Shown piece after piece: positions 35,005-43,723 of a stretch of DNA of 61,617 nt. A program made the translations under genes and the position numbers. The notes under the pieces are model-generated. The model searched no databases, was not told the DNA's origin, and saw only the letters and a list, made by a program, of their open reading frames with translations. Position 1 is the first letter of the stretch, and every line of letters starts with the position of its first letter. The stretch is from Tychonema sp. LEGE 06208 (GTDB lineage Bacteria; Cyanobacteriota; Cyanobacteriia; Cyanobacteriales; Microcoleaceae). Location of the stretch: positions 1 to 61,617 of the forward strand of contig NZ_JADEWT010000025.1 of the NCBI RefSeq assembly GCF_015207505.1, in the 5' to 3' direction.

Positions 35005-36327
35005 CTACTTGGCGCAGCGAAAACCAGCGATAATTTGCCGCACGCCCGGATAGTACCAATTCCGAAAACTCGATCGCATTGCTTGAGGAAAAGTCGCCCA
35101 ACTCCCGCCTTTCAAAACTCGGTGTTCTCCATCAAAATAAACTTGAGAATATCCCTTGTAAGGATAACTTTCAAATCCTGGATAAGCGTCAAATGTGGAA
35201 GCAGTCCACTCCCAAACATTCCCCAACATATCGCAGCAGCCTGTCGCACTCGCTCCTTTTGGAAAAGCATCAACTGGCGATGTGTTTGCCAGATTATTCC
35301 CGTGATTGCACAGGCTGGCATTTGGCGGTGCTTCTCCCCAAGGATAGGTGCGATTTGTTTGATTTGCTGCATCCCAACTCGCTGCTTTCTCCCATTCGGC
35401 TTCTGATGGTAAACGCTTGCCGGTAAAGTTACAGTAGGCTTCGGCTTCGTACCAACTTACGCCACAAACTGGATGGTTGTTGAACGCTGGATTTTCTGAC
35501 CAGTAAAGCGGGCGATCGACTAAATGAACTTTGAGCCATTTCCACCCCTCTACTGACCACCAATCAGGGTTTTGATAGCCGCCGGATGCCATAAAATCTC
35601 GGTATTGACCGCAAGTGACGGGATAGCGATCGATCGCGTATGCTTCTAAATAACACAAGTGGCGCGATCGCTCGTTATCCAAAGCCTCAGCAGCATCGCT
35701 TCCCATATAAAATTCTCCCCCCGGAATTTCAATTTCTGAATTGGGAATTGGGCATGGGGCATCGGGCATCGGCCAAACAGGGCAATCGGGCCTTAATATT
35801 CTTTCTTCCCTCTGCCTTCTTCCCCCTTGCGGATAATTAATCCGTGTATCCGCGTCCAAATCCCTGTCGCGCCTTCCTTGCTTCTCCTGCATTTGCAACA
35901 CAAAAGCCACGGTTTCGCAGTGCTGGCTTTCGTGCTGAATCATAAACCGCCAGAGACGTTCTTGCTCCTCGATCGGCGCTACTTCCAAATAATCTAACAC
36001 CTTTTTTCTTACCGCATCCAGATACAATTTAACTTCTGGTAACTGCGGCAGAAAAACCCGCTGTTTTTTCGGCAAAATATCCGCAGCAAACAGTTGGTGA
36101 TACTCAGGAAAAACTGGCTTCGACGCAGCACATCGCTGCAACAGCCACAAATCTTCAGTATAAGCAATGTGACCTAAATGCCAGCCAACCGGACTGAAAT
36201 CTGGATGAGCAAGGCGGCAGAAAGTATCGCAATCTATGTCTGCAAATAATTTAAAAGTGCCGCGGCGACACTGCTGTAAATCGCGATAAATTGCCTCTCT
36301 ACAAGATTGGATAGATTTGGATATCAC
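35005..36327 (-). CDS. egtB: Ergothioneine biosynthesis sulfoxide synthase EgtB
   Basis: EgtB is a non-haem iron enzyme that joins hercynine to a cysteinyl thiol donor using oxygen. The 440-aa protein has an N-terminal DinB-like domain with the iron ligands His (HLGHIAY, 50-56) and HESQHCE (His132, His136). The C-terminal FGE-sulfatase domain has IPGGEFYMGS, YPVTCGQYRDFM, PVCGVSWYEAEAYCNFTGKRLPSEAEWE and VLKGGSWATFP near the end. It overlaps the end of egtC by 29 bp, which implies translational coupling. A Gly/Arg-rich linker of about 45 residues (residues about 150-195) contains repeat-derived sequence. Confidence 0.94.
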   Translation of the reverse strand: MISKSIQSCREAIYRDLQQCRRGTFKLFADIDCDTFCRLAHPDFSPVGWHLGHIAYTEDLWLLQRCAASKPVFPEYHQLFAADILPKKQRVFLPQLPEVKLYLDAVRKKVLDYLEVAPIEEQERLWRFMIQHESQHCETVAFVLQMQEKQGRRDRDLDADTRINYPQGGRRQREERILRPDCPVWPMPDAPCPIPNSEIEIPGGEFYMGSDAAEALDNERSRHLCYLEAYAIDRYPVTCGQYRDFMASGGYQNPDWWSVEGWKWLKVHLVDRPLYWSENPAFNNHPVCGVSWYEAEAYCNFTGKRLPSEAEWEKAASWDAANQTNRTYPWGEAPPNASLCNHGNNLANTSPVDAFPKGASATGCCDMLGNVWEWTASTFDAYPGFESYPYKGYSQVYFDGEHRVLKGGSWATFPQAMRSSFRNWYYPGVRQIIAGFRCAK

Positions 36328-37087
36328 CGTCTACTCCCGTACTGATAATGCTGTCTTCTGGACACTCGTGCCAATTGCCAGTAAATAAAGGCTCTGAAGC
36401 AATGATGACCGAATTTGGAAAGTTTAGATCGTCCCGCACCCAATAAAGGGAAGGAGCGGCTTTTTGGGAAGCAAAGCGAGAGGCAACGAGCTGGTTTCCG
36501 TCGCTGATAATGATGTTAGCTGAAAATTCTGTTTGCTGAACTTTTGCTAAGTCTGCCAAGATTTTTAAGGAGTTTTGCAAAGCTGCTTGTAGGGTCAGAT
36601 TTTTGTCTGTCAATTCATTGACAAATAAGCCGAAGATGTGTTCTGAATCGGTAGTACCGTTAATTGATTGATAAACGGTATCGCACAGGCGATCGCGAAT
36701 TGGCCTGTACAGAGTTTGGCGAAAATTTTTCACGAAGCCGTTGTGTACGAACAGCAGGCGATCGTGCCCAAACGGCTGACAGTTGCTCAAATCTACAGAT
36801 TGTCCCGAAGTTGCGCTGCGAACGTATGCGATCGCGCAGCCGGATTCAACGTATCGACTGATACTCGGTAGATTGAGGTCGCTCCAAATTGGCTGTATGT
36901 TTTTATAGGTAAACGGGTCAGTCTCTAGGTGCGGGTGATACCAACCGATGCCAAAACCGTCAGCATTAACCACGCCTGAAGTCATTTCGCGGGGCTCGTA
37001 ACTCTGCACAATTAGGGAATGTTCCGGCTTGTACAGAATAGAATCGAGTAAAATCGGCCCGCCGAGGTAGCCAAGCAAACGGCACAT
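36299..37087 (-). CDS. egtC: Ergothioneine biosynthesis glutamine amidohydrolase-type protein EgtC
   Basis: EgtC is a class II glutamine amidotransferase-like hydrolase that removes the glutamyl group from gamma-glutamyl-hercynylcysteine sulfoxide. The 262-aa protein begins with the nucleophile as Met-Cys2 (MCRLLGYLGGP) and has HSLIVQSYEPRE, NADGFGIGWY, AYVRSATSG and FVHNGFVKNF, all family marks. The first residue Cys2 requires Met removal. It is the first gene of the egtC-egtB unit. Its presence, with no egtA or egtE nearby, implies use of gamma-glutamylcysteine made elsewhere. Confidence 0.95.
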   Translation of the reverse strand: MCRLLGYLGGPILLDSILYKPEHSLIVQSYEPREMTSGVVNADGFGIGWYHPHLETDPFTYKNIQPIWSDLNLPSISRYVESGCAIAYVRSATSGQSVDLSNCQPFGHDRLLFVHNGFVKNFRQTLYRPIRDRLCDTVYQSINGTTDSEHIFGLFVNELTDKNLTLQAALQNSLKILADLAKVQQTEFSANIIISDGNQLVASRFASQKAAPSLYWVRDDLNFPNSVIIASEPLFTGNWHECPEDSIISTGVDGDIQIYPIL

Positions 37088-37257
37088 ATAATTTTTACAG
37101 GAAATTGATTAGCATTCTAAATCATTCGGCCAAAAATTGCCCGATCGCCCGTCTTGTACCAGCACCTAAAGCGCCGGTTTTTTGTAGCCCGCTGCCAGCA
37201 TCGCAGTACAAACGGTACAGTAAAGGTAGAACCCCAGCAGCACAAGGAGACTCTTGA

Positions 37258-37473
37258 ATGTTCCTCGACGAACTCATCCCAGTGGCCAAAGAATTGATGC
37301 AACAGCCCATCGCCTTTGCGGGCGGATTTTTTTCGGGCCTGCTGCGACTCAACCTTCACGAAGATCCCGTCAGAAGCTGGATTGACGAACAAGCAGGTTC
37401 GACTTCCTACACTCCTCCGGCAACCGAAGCGACTAACAAAAGCACTGGGCCTCAGTCGATCTCGATCGACTAA
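37258..37473 (+). CDS. Small conserved cyanobacterial protein
   Basis: The 71-aa protein starts MFLDELIPVAKELMQQPIAF and continues with a Gly/Phe-rich hydrophobic stretch AGGFFSGLLRLNLHEDPVRSWID. This form is widespread in cyanobacteria as a hypothetical protein. The C-terminal 25 residues are low-complexity (Thr/Ser/Pro). No function is known. A good hairpin (37502-37532) follows the stop. It is likely a real gene despite its size. Confidence 0.75.
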   Translation: MFLDELIPVAKELMQQPIAFAGGFFSGLLRLNLHEDPVRSWIDEQAGSTSYTPPATEATNKSTGPQSISID

Positions 37474-37501
37474 GAAACAGCAGTAACTATCCGATCTATT
37501 A

Positions 37502-37532
37502 CAAAGGGTTTGTCGGCGCGGCAAACCCTTTG
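37502..37532 (+). terminator. Hairpin terminator after the 71-aa gene
   Basis: CAAAGGGTTTG (37502-37512) and CAAACCCTTTG (37522-37532) form a perfect 11-bp stem with a 9-base loop. It starts 28 bp after the stop codon. There is no strong T tract after it. Confidence 0.65.
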
Positions 37533-37629
37533 ATTCAGATGCGATCGCCCCCGTTGTCGGCTAGATCGCACGCCGACAGTAAAATTAAGAGGTTATTATA
37601 TATAGCACAACAAGTTTAGTTCGATCGAC

Positions 37630-37917
37630 ATGACTATCTATATTGGAAATCTCTCTTACCGCGCCACCGAAGAAGACCTGAAAGCAGTATTTGCAGAATA
37701 CGGCACTGTCAAGCGAGTTGTCTTGCCTACCGACAGGGAAACCGGTCGGATGCGCGGTTTTGCATTTGTTGAGATGATGGAAGATGCCCAAGAAGACGCT
37801 GCCATCGGCGAATTAGACGGTGCAGAGTGGATGGGACGCGCCTTGCGAGTCAACAAAGCCAAACCGAAAGAAGAGGGAAATCGAGGCAGCGGTTTTAACA
37901 GGAACAGCGGATATTAA
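37630..37917 (+). CDS. RNA-binding protein of the RRM family (cyanobacterial Rbp type)
   Basis: The 95-aa protein is a single RNA recognition motif with a short Gly-rich tail. RNP2 is IYIGNL (residues 3-8) and RNP1 is RGFAFVEM (about 43-50), with LRVNKAKPKEE closing the fold. The tail GNRGSGFNRNSGY is short compared with plant glycine-rich proteins. Cyanobacterial Rbp proteins are often cold-induced and affect mRNA localisation or stability. The upstream region has a TATATA-rich stretch. It is monocistronic. Confidence 0.95.
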   Translation: MTIYIGNLSYRATEEDLKAVFAEYGTVKRVVLPTDRETGRMRGFAFVEMMEDAQEDAAIGELDGAEWMGRALRVNKAKPKEEGNRGSGFNRNSGY

Positions 37918-38167
37918 TTCGCGATGCGGCGGTTGACATCTTCTCGGAATTAACCTGATGCTATGCCCCACCAGTGCCGAATTGCTAGCTGCTGTTGATT
38001 TTGGGAATGCAATGTCAAATCCGCTGCACAAAAAAAATCGACTTTCGACCGGCTGTACTTGATTCAGACTTTGCGAGACACAATTTACGCGATCGAGTCC
38101 AGAAACCCGATTTCTTCCCGGATACTTTCCTGCTCAAACCAAGATTTATACCAATAGAACCCCCCAA

Positions 38168-38189
38168 CCCCCCCGCGATTTCGGGGGGG
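38168..38189. repeat. GC-rich hairpin in the rbp downstream region
   Basis: CCCCCCCG (38168-38175) pairs with CGGGGGGG (38182-38189) around a 6-base loop. It belongs to the 346-bp gap 37918-38263, which has an AACCCCCCAACCCCCC repeat common in cyanobacteria, one GAAACCC-type repeat near 38102 and no gene. It could end transcripts from either side. Confidence 0.7.
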
Positions 38190-38263
38190 CTAGGAATTCA
38201 TCTAATAGCAAGTATTGATTAAATTGGTACGATCGGGAGAAACCAGGTCGATCGCCGTCGGTT

Positions 38264-38710
38264 TTAGAAAGAGTAAATTCGGCCTTTTTCATCAATATAA
38301 ACTGACCGATCTTGCCTAGTCCGACCATCCGATATAGCGATCCGAACCGTCACAATATTTGTCTTAGAATCTACGCTGTAGTCGTATTTCAAAGTTGTGG
38401 TTCCTCCTTTGACATTAATCGGAATATTGGCAATGTCGGCCGTGCGGTTGCTGACGCGAACAATGATGTTTTTGCTGGCTCCGACGGGTAAGGATGATAA
38501 ACCAACACCTGATTCACCGTATTCTAGGTTTAATCCGGTTTCATTTAAGAGTCTGAGGGTAATGTTGCGAGTAGTGTCAACCTGCGCTTGAGGCTGCCAA
38601 AATCCGGGTTGCGGGCCGCCGCTAGTTGCCGGTTGAGATAATGCAGGATGGGGATGCAGACAGCCGAGGGCGGCAAGCATTGCTGCGGTTGCAATGATTT
38701 TTGATTTCAT
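38264..38710 (-). CDS. Secreted or periplasmic protein of unknown function
   Basis: The 148-aa protein starts at the ATG at 38710, giving MKSKIIATAAMLAALGCLHP and a signal peptide cut near ALSQ. A longer frame upstream adds 59 residues with no signal and is not preferred. After cleavage there is a repeat of beta-rich segments (NITLRLLNETGLNLEYGESGV, then KNIIVRVSNRTADIANIPIN, shown in part) and a final YIDEKGRIYSF. No family is recognised. It is preceded by an AT-rich region and transcribed alone. Confidence 0.65.
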   Translation of the reverse strand: MKSKIIATAAMLAALGCLHPHPALSQPATSGGPQPGFWQPQAQVDTTRNITLRLLNETGLNLEYGESGVGLSSLPVGASKNIIVRVSNRTADIANIPINVKGGTTTLKYDYSVDSKTNIVTVRIAISDGRTRQDRSVYIDEKGRIYSF

Positions 38711-39111
38711 TGTTTGTTGCTCTGGGTAAGGTGTTGATGATATTTCTATCCTAGCTTGAAAATCCGATCTTTTTATTGAGGACTTAGGTTCCCAAACCCG
38801 CCAGCCCGGGCAATTTTTGCGGTTGAGGGCAATATGTCTGTCAAAAAATCTGGTTGATAAAATCGTTAATACCCAATACGCTAACATCCGAATACTTACA
38901 TTAGGCTGAAATTTCCCAAATAATTTAAACAGCGCTGGAGCAAAGTCTCACAAGCAATCTCAGTCATTTTTGACACGCAATGTTGATTTACCGCAACAGC
39001 TTATATCCTATCGTTTTCGGCTGCATCGAAATGATAAATTAGAGGGCAATTCATGAATAATTTTTACAAGTCGCCACCTATCTCGGTGCAATTTCCAGTT
39101 GTTCGATTCAT

Positions 39112-39209
39112 AATCAACAGTCAACAATCAACAGTCAACAATCAACAGTCAACAGTCAACAGTCAACAGTCAACAATCAACAATCAACAATCAACAGTCA
39201 ACAGTCAAC
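39112..39209. repeat. Array of 14 heptamers with A/G variation
   Basis: Fourteen units of AATCAAC or AGTCAAC run without gap from 39112 to 39209. They differ only at the second base, in the order A G A G A G G G G A A A G G. It lies in the 352-bp gap 38888-39239, just after the stop of the PEP-synthase-like gene read from the other side. The rest of the gap shows no gene. Confidence 0.95.
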
Positions 39210-39239
39210 AATTCCCCAGGAGTGCAACCGGAATTGAGA

Positions 39240-41690
39240 TCAATTATTAACGATCGATCGAGCGGCTTCTAGCAGCAAGCGCTGTTCGGCCCGGGCGATC
39301 GCCCTGCAAGTTTGTTCTGCAGCATCGACATTGACGGAAATAGACGAAATTCCCCACCGCACCAAGGATTCAACTATCTCAGGATACAGTGCGGTCGCGT
39401 CGCCGCAGATCGAGCAAGGAATGCCCGCAGCCCTGGCCTGTTGGATTAATTGTTCGATCGCCTTCATTACTGCTCGATCGCGCCCGCTGAAACCACCTGC
39501 TAACTGTTCGGAGTTGCGGTGAATGCCTAATAGAAATTGAGTTAAATCGTTGGTGCCGATGGAAATTCCTTGAACTCCGGCTTTTACATAATCTGGTAAT
39601 AAAAATAATACCGAAGGAACTTCCGCCATAATCCATATTTCAAATTCGTTCGGTCGGTTTTTCCATTTTTTTTCTAATCGCTCGCGGCAGTAAACAAATT
39701 CGTCAACAGAGCGCACGAAAGGCAAAATTAAATTGATATTTGTATGGCCTAACTCCCAGACTTTTTGAAGTACGCACAGTTCCCAATCAAATAACTCGGG
39801 TTCAAAGGTATAACTAAAACTGCCGATGGCTCCCGATTCGCGTAAATCGAGAGAGCGATAAAATATCGGCCGCGGCGAAACGGCTGCTGCAAATAAACTG
39901 AGGCAATCGGCCATGCGATCGACAAATTCCGATTGGCGGCCGTTTTGCAGCAAAACTTTGGGGTTTTGACAGTCCAAAGCTTCCAATGCCATCAATTCCG
40001 ATCGCAGCAATCCGATGCCGTCTATTGGTAGATTTTTGAGGCGCTCGATCGAACTTGTTTGGCTGACATTAACTAGCAGTTGAGTCGCTGTTGGCGCGCC
40101 CCAAACTGATTCGGGAGATTGTACCAGTCGAGATTTAAGGCCGGGATTGGACGATCGCTCCGATGCAGAAAATTGGTGGTTGGCTATTGACATTTTTGCT
40201 GCCGTACTGTATATATCTGGATTGTTTGCTGTTTCCTCAAGTCGGCTGCTTTCTGCTGTGTCAGTCGCCGAATCTGGGGCGGTGGCAAAAACTTCTCCGC
40301 TATCGCCATCTACCAGCACCGAATCCCCGGAGGCGATCGTCCGAGTCGCCCCTGCAACTCCCACAACGGCGGGAATCCCCAACTCTCTCGCTAAAATCGC
40401 GCCGTGGCCTGTCATGCCTCCTTCTTCGGCAACTACCCCCGCAGCAACTTTCAGCCAAGGTAGCCAGTGCGGCTCGATTGTCCGGGCTACCAAAATGCCT
40501 CCAGGCAAGAATTGAGCGTTTTCTGGGTGGGAATTAGCGATAACTTGGGCAATTGCTTCGGCTTTTCCCGAGGCGGCGGCCAAACCTCTGAGTATCGCCG
40601 GAGTTCTCGCCGGGGCGATCGTCTTGACCGATGTCTGCGCCGCTTTTTCCCCTTTCACCACACGAACTCGATTGAAATAAAACTGCGGTTCGCCGCTGTT
40701 TTCTGCCCGGTTCATTGTCCAATCCAAGATTAAATCAGAGTCAAATTCTGCAACAATTTTTTGGGTCAATTCAATGAGTTTTTGCAGTTGCGATTCCTCT
40801 AAAACATATTCACTTTGTGCTGCCTCTGCCAGCGCCAAAACTTCCAGGCAACTGTCAGCAAAATCAAAATCTTGAAATGCAGAATTGGGAATTTCCCAAG
40901 CAGCAAAATTGCCGATTTGCAGTTGTTCTTTCTGTTCTGAATCGCCCGCTTTGAGATTGTATGCTAATGTTTTGTAACCCAGCCGCTGGAATTTAACCGC
41001 GCCTGTTGCCGGGTGCACTTGATAGTAATCGGGAATGCTTGCTCCTGTAGCGAGGGACATTCCCAAACCGCAGGTGGCTTGGATTTCCCATGCTGCACCG
41101 GCCGCGGTTTTGATCTCGCCTGCTGCGATCGCTCCCTCGATGGGCTGCACCAAAACTGCGGGATTGATTTGCTGTATCCCCAGGCCGCACCGCTGCCAGT
41201 AAAATAGACTTCGGGCTCTAAACAGTTCTGCCCAAGCTCGCTTGAGTCCGGTGCCAATTGCTTCTGCTTGTGCTGGTACTGCGTGAGAGTCCAAGATTCC
41301 GACTGTTTTCGGGTGCCAGGAAGTCAGGGAAGGGCGAAAAATTAAGGTTTTGGAGTTTGAGTTGAGTTGAGAAACAGCAGACTCTAGGATGGAGGGCAGT
41401 GAATCTGGCAGTTGGCTGGCGAGGATTTGGTGGCGGATGCTGCGGGCGATCGATTGCAGTTGTCTGGGATCGTCAACATTCAGGTGCAGGGAAGAGTGGG
41501 GCAAGTCAGCAAATAGCGGTTCTAGCCAGTCGATCGACTCTACAAACTGCCAAAATGTTTGAGCCGGCACGACAAAACCCGGTACAACGGGATGATTTTG
41601 AGCGAGCAAACCGCTCAAGTAAAATGCTTTTTCTCCCACTGCATCTCGGTCTGAAGGTTGAATTTTGTCTAGCCGGTAGAGGTTTGTCAC
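39240..41690 (-). CDS. PEP synthase/PPDK-like protein (PEP-utilizing enzyme family)
   Basis: The 816-aa protein has the three-part layout of PEP synthase: an N-terminal ATP-grasp-type region (VGEKAFYLSGLLAQ, then WEIQATCGLG), a central phospho-His domain with GHGAILARELGIPAVVG, and a C-terminal PEP/pyruvate barrel with GISIGTNDLTQFLLGIHR and CSICGDATALYPE carrying the catalytic Cys. Length is like PpsA (about 790-800 aa). The ATP-binding loop, usually VRSSATAEDL, is FRPSLTSWHP here, so ATP use is doubtful. It may act as a PEP-linked phosphotransfer or sensing protein rather than a classic synthase. The start is a GTG at 41690. Confidence 0.88.
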   Translation of the reverse strand: MTNLYRLDKIQPSDRDAVGEKAFYLSGLLAQNHPVVPGFVVPAQTFWQFVESIDWLEPLFADLPHSSLHLNVDDPRQLQSIARSIRHQILASQLPDSLPSILESAVSQLNSNSKTLIFRPSLTSWHPKTVGILDSHAVPAQAEAIGTGLKRAWAELFRARSLFYWQRCGLGIQQINPAVLVQPIEGAIAAGEIKTAAGAAWEIQATCGLGMSLATGASIPDYYQVHPATGAVKFQRLGYKTLAYNLKAGDSEQKEQLQIGNFAAWEIPNSAFQDFDFADSCLEVLALAEAAQSEYVLEESQLQKLIELTQKIVAEFDSDLILDWTMNRAENSGEPQFYFNRVRVVKGEKAAQTSVKTIAPARTPAILRGLAAASGKAEAIAQVIANSHPENAQFLPGGILVARTIEPHWLPWLKVAAGVVAEEGGMTGHGAILARELGIPAVVGVAGATRTIASGDSVLVDGDSGEVFATAPDSATDTAESSRLEETANNPDIYSTAAKMSIANHQFSASERSSNPGLKSRLVQSPESVWGAPTATQLLVNVSQTSSIERLKNLPIDGIGLLRSELMALEALDCQNPKVLLQNGRQSEFVDRMADCLSLFAAAVSPRPIFYRSLDLRESGAIGSFSYTFEPELFDWELCVLQKVWELGHTNINLILPFVRSVDEFVYCRERLEKKWKNRPNEFEIWIMAEVPSVLFLLPDYVKAGVQGISIGTNDLTQFLLGIHRNSEQLAGGFSGRDRAVMKAIEQLIQQARAAGIPCSICGDATALYPEIVESLVRWGISSISVNVDAAEQTCRAIARAEQRLLLEAARSIVNN

Positions 41691-41764
41691 GCGAGCGAGC
41701 CTGTCCTTAGAAACAGATTGAATTTTGATAGTTTTTCCGATTAATCAATTACCACAATTTTAGG

Positions 41765-42466
41765 ATGAACAACCGAAAATGGACGGGATTAGTCAAATCT
41801 TTACTTAATCTATTTCTTAAGTCTAACTGTCCTCTTTGTCAGCGACCTGCGACCGAGGAGTTTTGTCCGTACTGTCACAAACAACTTCAGCGATGTCAGT
41901 TAGCAGATCCCGCTCGATTTTGGGACGATCGGGAGCGGGTTTTTGTGTGGGGCGAGTACGGCGGGACTCTGAAACGGGCGATCGCAGCTTTGAAATATGA
42001 GGGAAATCCCCAATTAGCGAAACCTCTCGGCGGCTGGCTGGCCGAAGCTTGGCTGAGTTTTCCCGAATTAGCTATTGACAATCTAACAGTTGTACCAATT
42101 CCCATGCACAAAGAAAAGGTCAAGCAGCGGGGTTTTAACCAGGCGGAACTTTTGGCGGAAAGTTTTTGCGAGCTGACTGGTTTACCTTTGCAGCGCCACG
42201 GTTTGGATCGGGTGAAAAATACTCAACCTTTATTTGCTCTGACACCACAGCAGCGAAAAGCTGAAATGAAAGATGCTTTAATTTTGGGGAAAGATTTTCG
42301 CCGCCGCCGCCCGCGCGATCGAGTGCTGTTAGTTGATGATATTTATACTAGCGGCACTACGGTTAAATCGGCTATTAAAATATTGCGAGAGTCGGGAATT
42401 TTGGTTTACGGAACTGTGGCTCTGGCAACTCCCACTAAGGGCAGTCTGCCACCTGTTTTACCTTGA
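41765..42466 (+). CDS. comF: ComF family phosphoribosyltransferase-like protein
   Basis: The 233-aa protein has an N-terminal Cys motif (CPLCQRPATEEFCPYC, about residues 20-35) that likely binds zinc. The central part has AIAALKYEGNPQLAKPLG, then VPIPMHKEKVKQRGFNQAELLA and the PRPP-binding loop RVLLVDDIYTSGTT (about 187-200). ComF proteins support natural DNA uptake in many bacteria. It diverges from the PEP-synthase-like gene with a 74-bp gap. Confidence 0.93.
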   Translation: MNNRKWTGLVKSLLNLFLKSNCPLCQRPATEEFCPYCHKQLQRCQLADPARFWDDRERVFVWGEYGGTLKRAIAALKYEGNPQLAKPLGGWLAEAWLSFPELAIDNLTVVPIPMHKEKVKQRGFNQAELLAESFCELTGLPLQRHGLDRVKNTQPLFALTPQQRKAEMKDALILGKDFRRRRPRDRVLLVDDIYTSGTTVKSAIKILRESGILVYGTVALATPTKGSLPPVLP

Positions 42467-42603
42467 ATTTTCAACAGGTTTTCTGCCTCTAAATTGCATT
42501 CAGATGTCGATAGTTTATCACGTTTTTTTGGAATAACTAACCGCGAAGACGCGAAGCGGCGCGAAGAAAGAGTAGAGAAGGAAGAGTAGAGAAGGAAGAG
42601 TTT

Positions 42604-43185
42604 TCACGATTGATTTAAATTTGTTGCGGGTTCGATATTAAGCGGGAACTGTTTGCTGATGTTCCAGCGGCTGCTGTCGTGCTGCAGCAATGTTAATGCC
42701 GCTGCGGTAAACTCAAAGTGGAGTTGGCGCCCTGAGAATTCCAACCAAGCAGCTTGAAAATTCTCTTTGGTTAAATCGCGAAACCCTACTGTCATGTGCG
42801 GTACAAATGGGCGATTCTGATTAACTGGAGGGACAATTCCCAAATTCGCCTCAATATAACCGATCAAATCTGTTTGAGTTTCTAGCAATTCGGGGGATTT
42901 GACAACATCTACGTAAATGACGCGGGGCGCGAAAGCGGCAAAACCGCATAGGCTAACGGGAATTGACAGCCGGTGTGCGGAAAATTTTTTTAAGCTTTCC
43001 TCTAATTTCGGAACTTCCGCCGCTGGCCATTCAAAAGGAGGTTGCAGGGTGATGTGGGGCGGTGACTTCAAGGCACTGCGGCTGTTGTAGTGTTCGGCAA
43101 AATACTGTTTAATCTCAGTAATCTGCTGTTGAATTTCCGGGGGCGGCACTAGAGCAATAAAAAATCGCTGTTTTGACTGGTTCAT
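42604..43185 (-). CDS. 2'-5' RNA ligase family protein (2H phosphoesterase fold)
   Basis: The 193-aa protein carries the two HxT signatures of 2H phosphoesterases: PHITLQPPF (about residues 43-51) and PHMTVGFRD (about 148-156). The family hydrolyses or forms 2'-5' phosphodiester bonds in RNA or cyclic phosphate substrates. The start FFIALVPPPEIQQQI is typical. It is monocistronic; convergent with comF and divergent from the YciI-like gene. Confidence 0.93.
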   Translation of the reverse strand: MNQSKQRFFIALVPPPEIQQQITEIKQYFAEHYNSRSALKSPPHITLQPPFEWPAAEVPKLEESLKKFSAHRLSIPVSLCGFAAFAPRVIYVDVVKSPELLETQTDLIGYIEANLGIVPPVNQNRPFVPHMTVGFRDLTKENFQAAWLEFSGRQLHFEFTAAALTLLQHDSSRWNISKQFPLNIEPATNLNQS

Positions 43186-43313
43186 AGGGTAGCATCGCAG
43201 TAAGGAAGGAGTGGCTGAGTACGGGCGATCGAGTATTTACTCAATTGCTCGTACCAAAAACCTCATTTCCAATCTACAATCCCCAATCTAAAATCTAAAA
43301 TCCAAAATAAAAA

Positions 43314-43580
43314 ATGCCTTGGTTTGTCAAAATTGAGCAAGGAATTGTCGAAAAGCCTGTATTTGACCAGTATGTGCCCGCTCACAGAGCTTATGTCCGA
43401 GAGTTGATTTCTAAAGGACACCGAGCTAAAACTGGCTACTGGGCGAGGCGGGGCGGCGGTATGTTGATGTTTGAGGCGGGTTCGATGGATGAGGCAAGGG
43501 CGATCGTTGCTGAAGACCCCCTGGTGAAAAACGGTTGCGTTATTTATGAAATTTATCACTGGTGTGTGGTTGAAGAATAA
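43314..43580 (+). CDS. YciI-like protein
   Basis: The 88-aa protein has the alpha/beta ferredoxin-like YciI fold: VKIEQGIVEKPVFDQYVPAHRAYVRELIS, the GGGMLMFEAGSMDEARAIVAEDP core and IYEIYHWCVVEE. Family members bind small ligands or act as minor enzymes of unknown substrate. His23 of PAHRAY corresponds to a conserved position of the family. The SRP RNA gene starts 22 bp after its stop but has its own promoter. Confidence 0.9.
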   Translation: MPWFVKIEQGIVEKPVFDQYVPAHRAYVRELISKGHRAKTGYWARRGGGMLMFEAGSMDEARAIVAEDPLVKNGCVIYEIYHWCVVEE

Positions 43581-43596
43581 ATAAATGTGTTATACT
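43570..43596 (+). promoter_or_regulatory. Probable sigma-70 promoter of ffs
   Basis: TATACT (43591-43596) is a good -10 box, and TTGAAG (43570-43575) a fair -35 box with a 15-bp spacer, shorter than ideal. The predicted start falls near 43603, which is where pairing shows the SRP RNA to begin. Confidence 0.5.
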
Positions 43597-43602
43597 CACA
43601 AA

Positions 43603-43698
43603 TGAACTGGACCCACGCGATTCCAACGCCCAAATCTTGTCAGGACCGGAAGGTAGCAGCAACACGGGATGCTTGTAATAGGCGTGGTCTCCGGTTCA
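43603..43698 (+). ncRNA. ffs: Signal recognition particle RNA, small bacterial type
   Basis: The region has the conserved SRP domain IV loop GTCAGGACCGGAAGGTAGCAG (43639-43659), which binds Ffh. The ends pair as expected: TGAACTGGACCCACG at the 5' end with CGTGGTCTCCGGTTCA at the 3' end. The length of about 96 nt matches the 4.5S class. The RNA guides membrane protein targeting together with Ffh and FtsY. Confidence 0.95.
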
Positions 43699-43723
43699 CC
43701 TTGTTTTATGAGGTGTAGCTCCT

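Noticed and set aside
37117..37524. Minus-strand 135-codon frame opposite the 71-aa gene
   Set aside because: It overlaps a well-formed conserved small gene and its terminator on the other strand and reads as low-quality residue composition.
38711..38887. 59-residue N-terminal extension of the secreted protein gene
   Set aside because: The downstream ATG gives a proper signal peptide; the extension contains no signal and would hide it.
39112..39209. CRISPR-like array
   Set aside because: Seven-base units without spacers are simple tandem repeats, not CRISPR. No cas genes and no 25-40 bp direct repeats with unique spacers were seen anywhere in the window.
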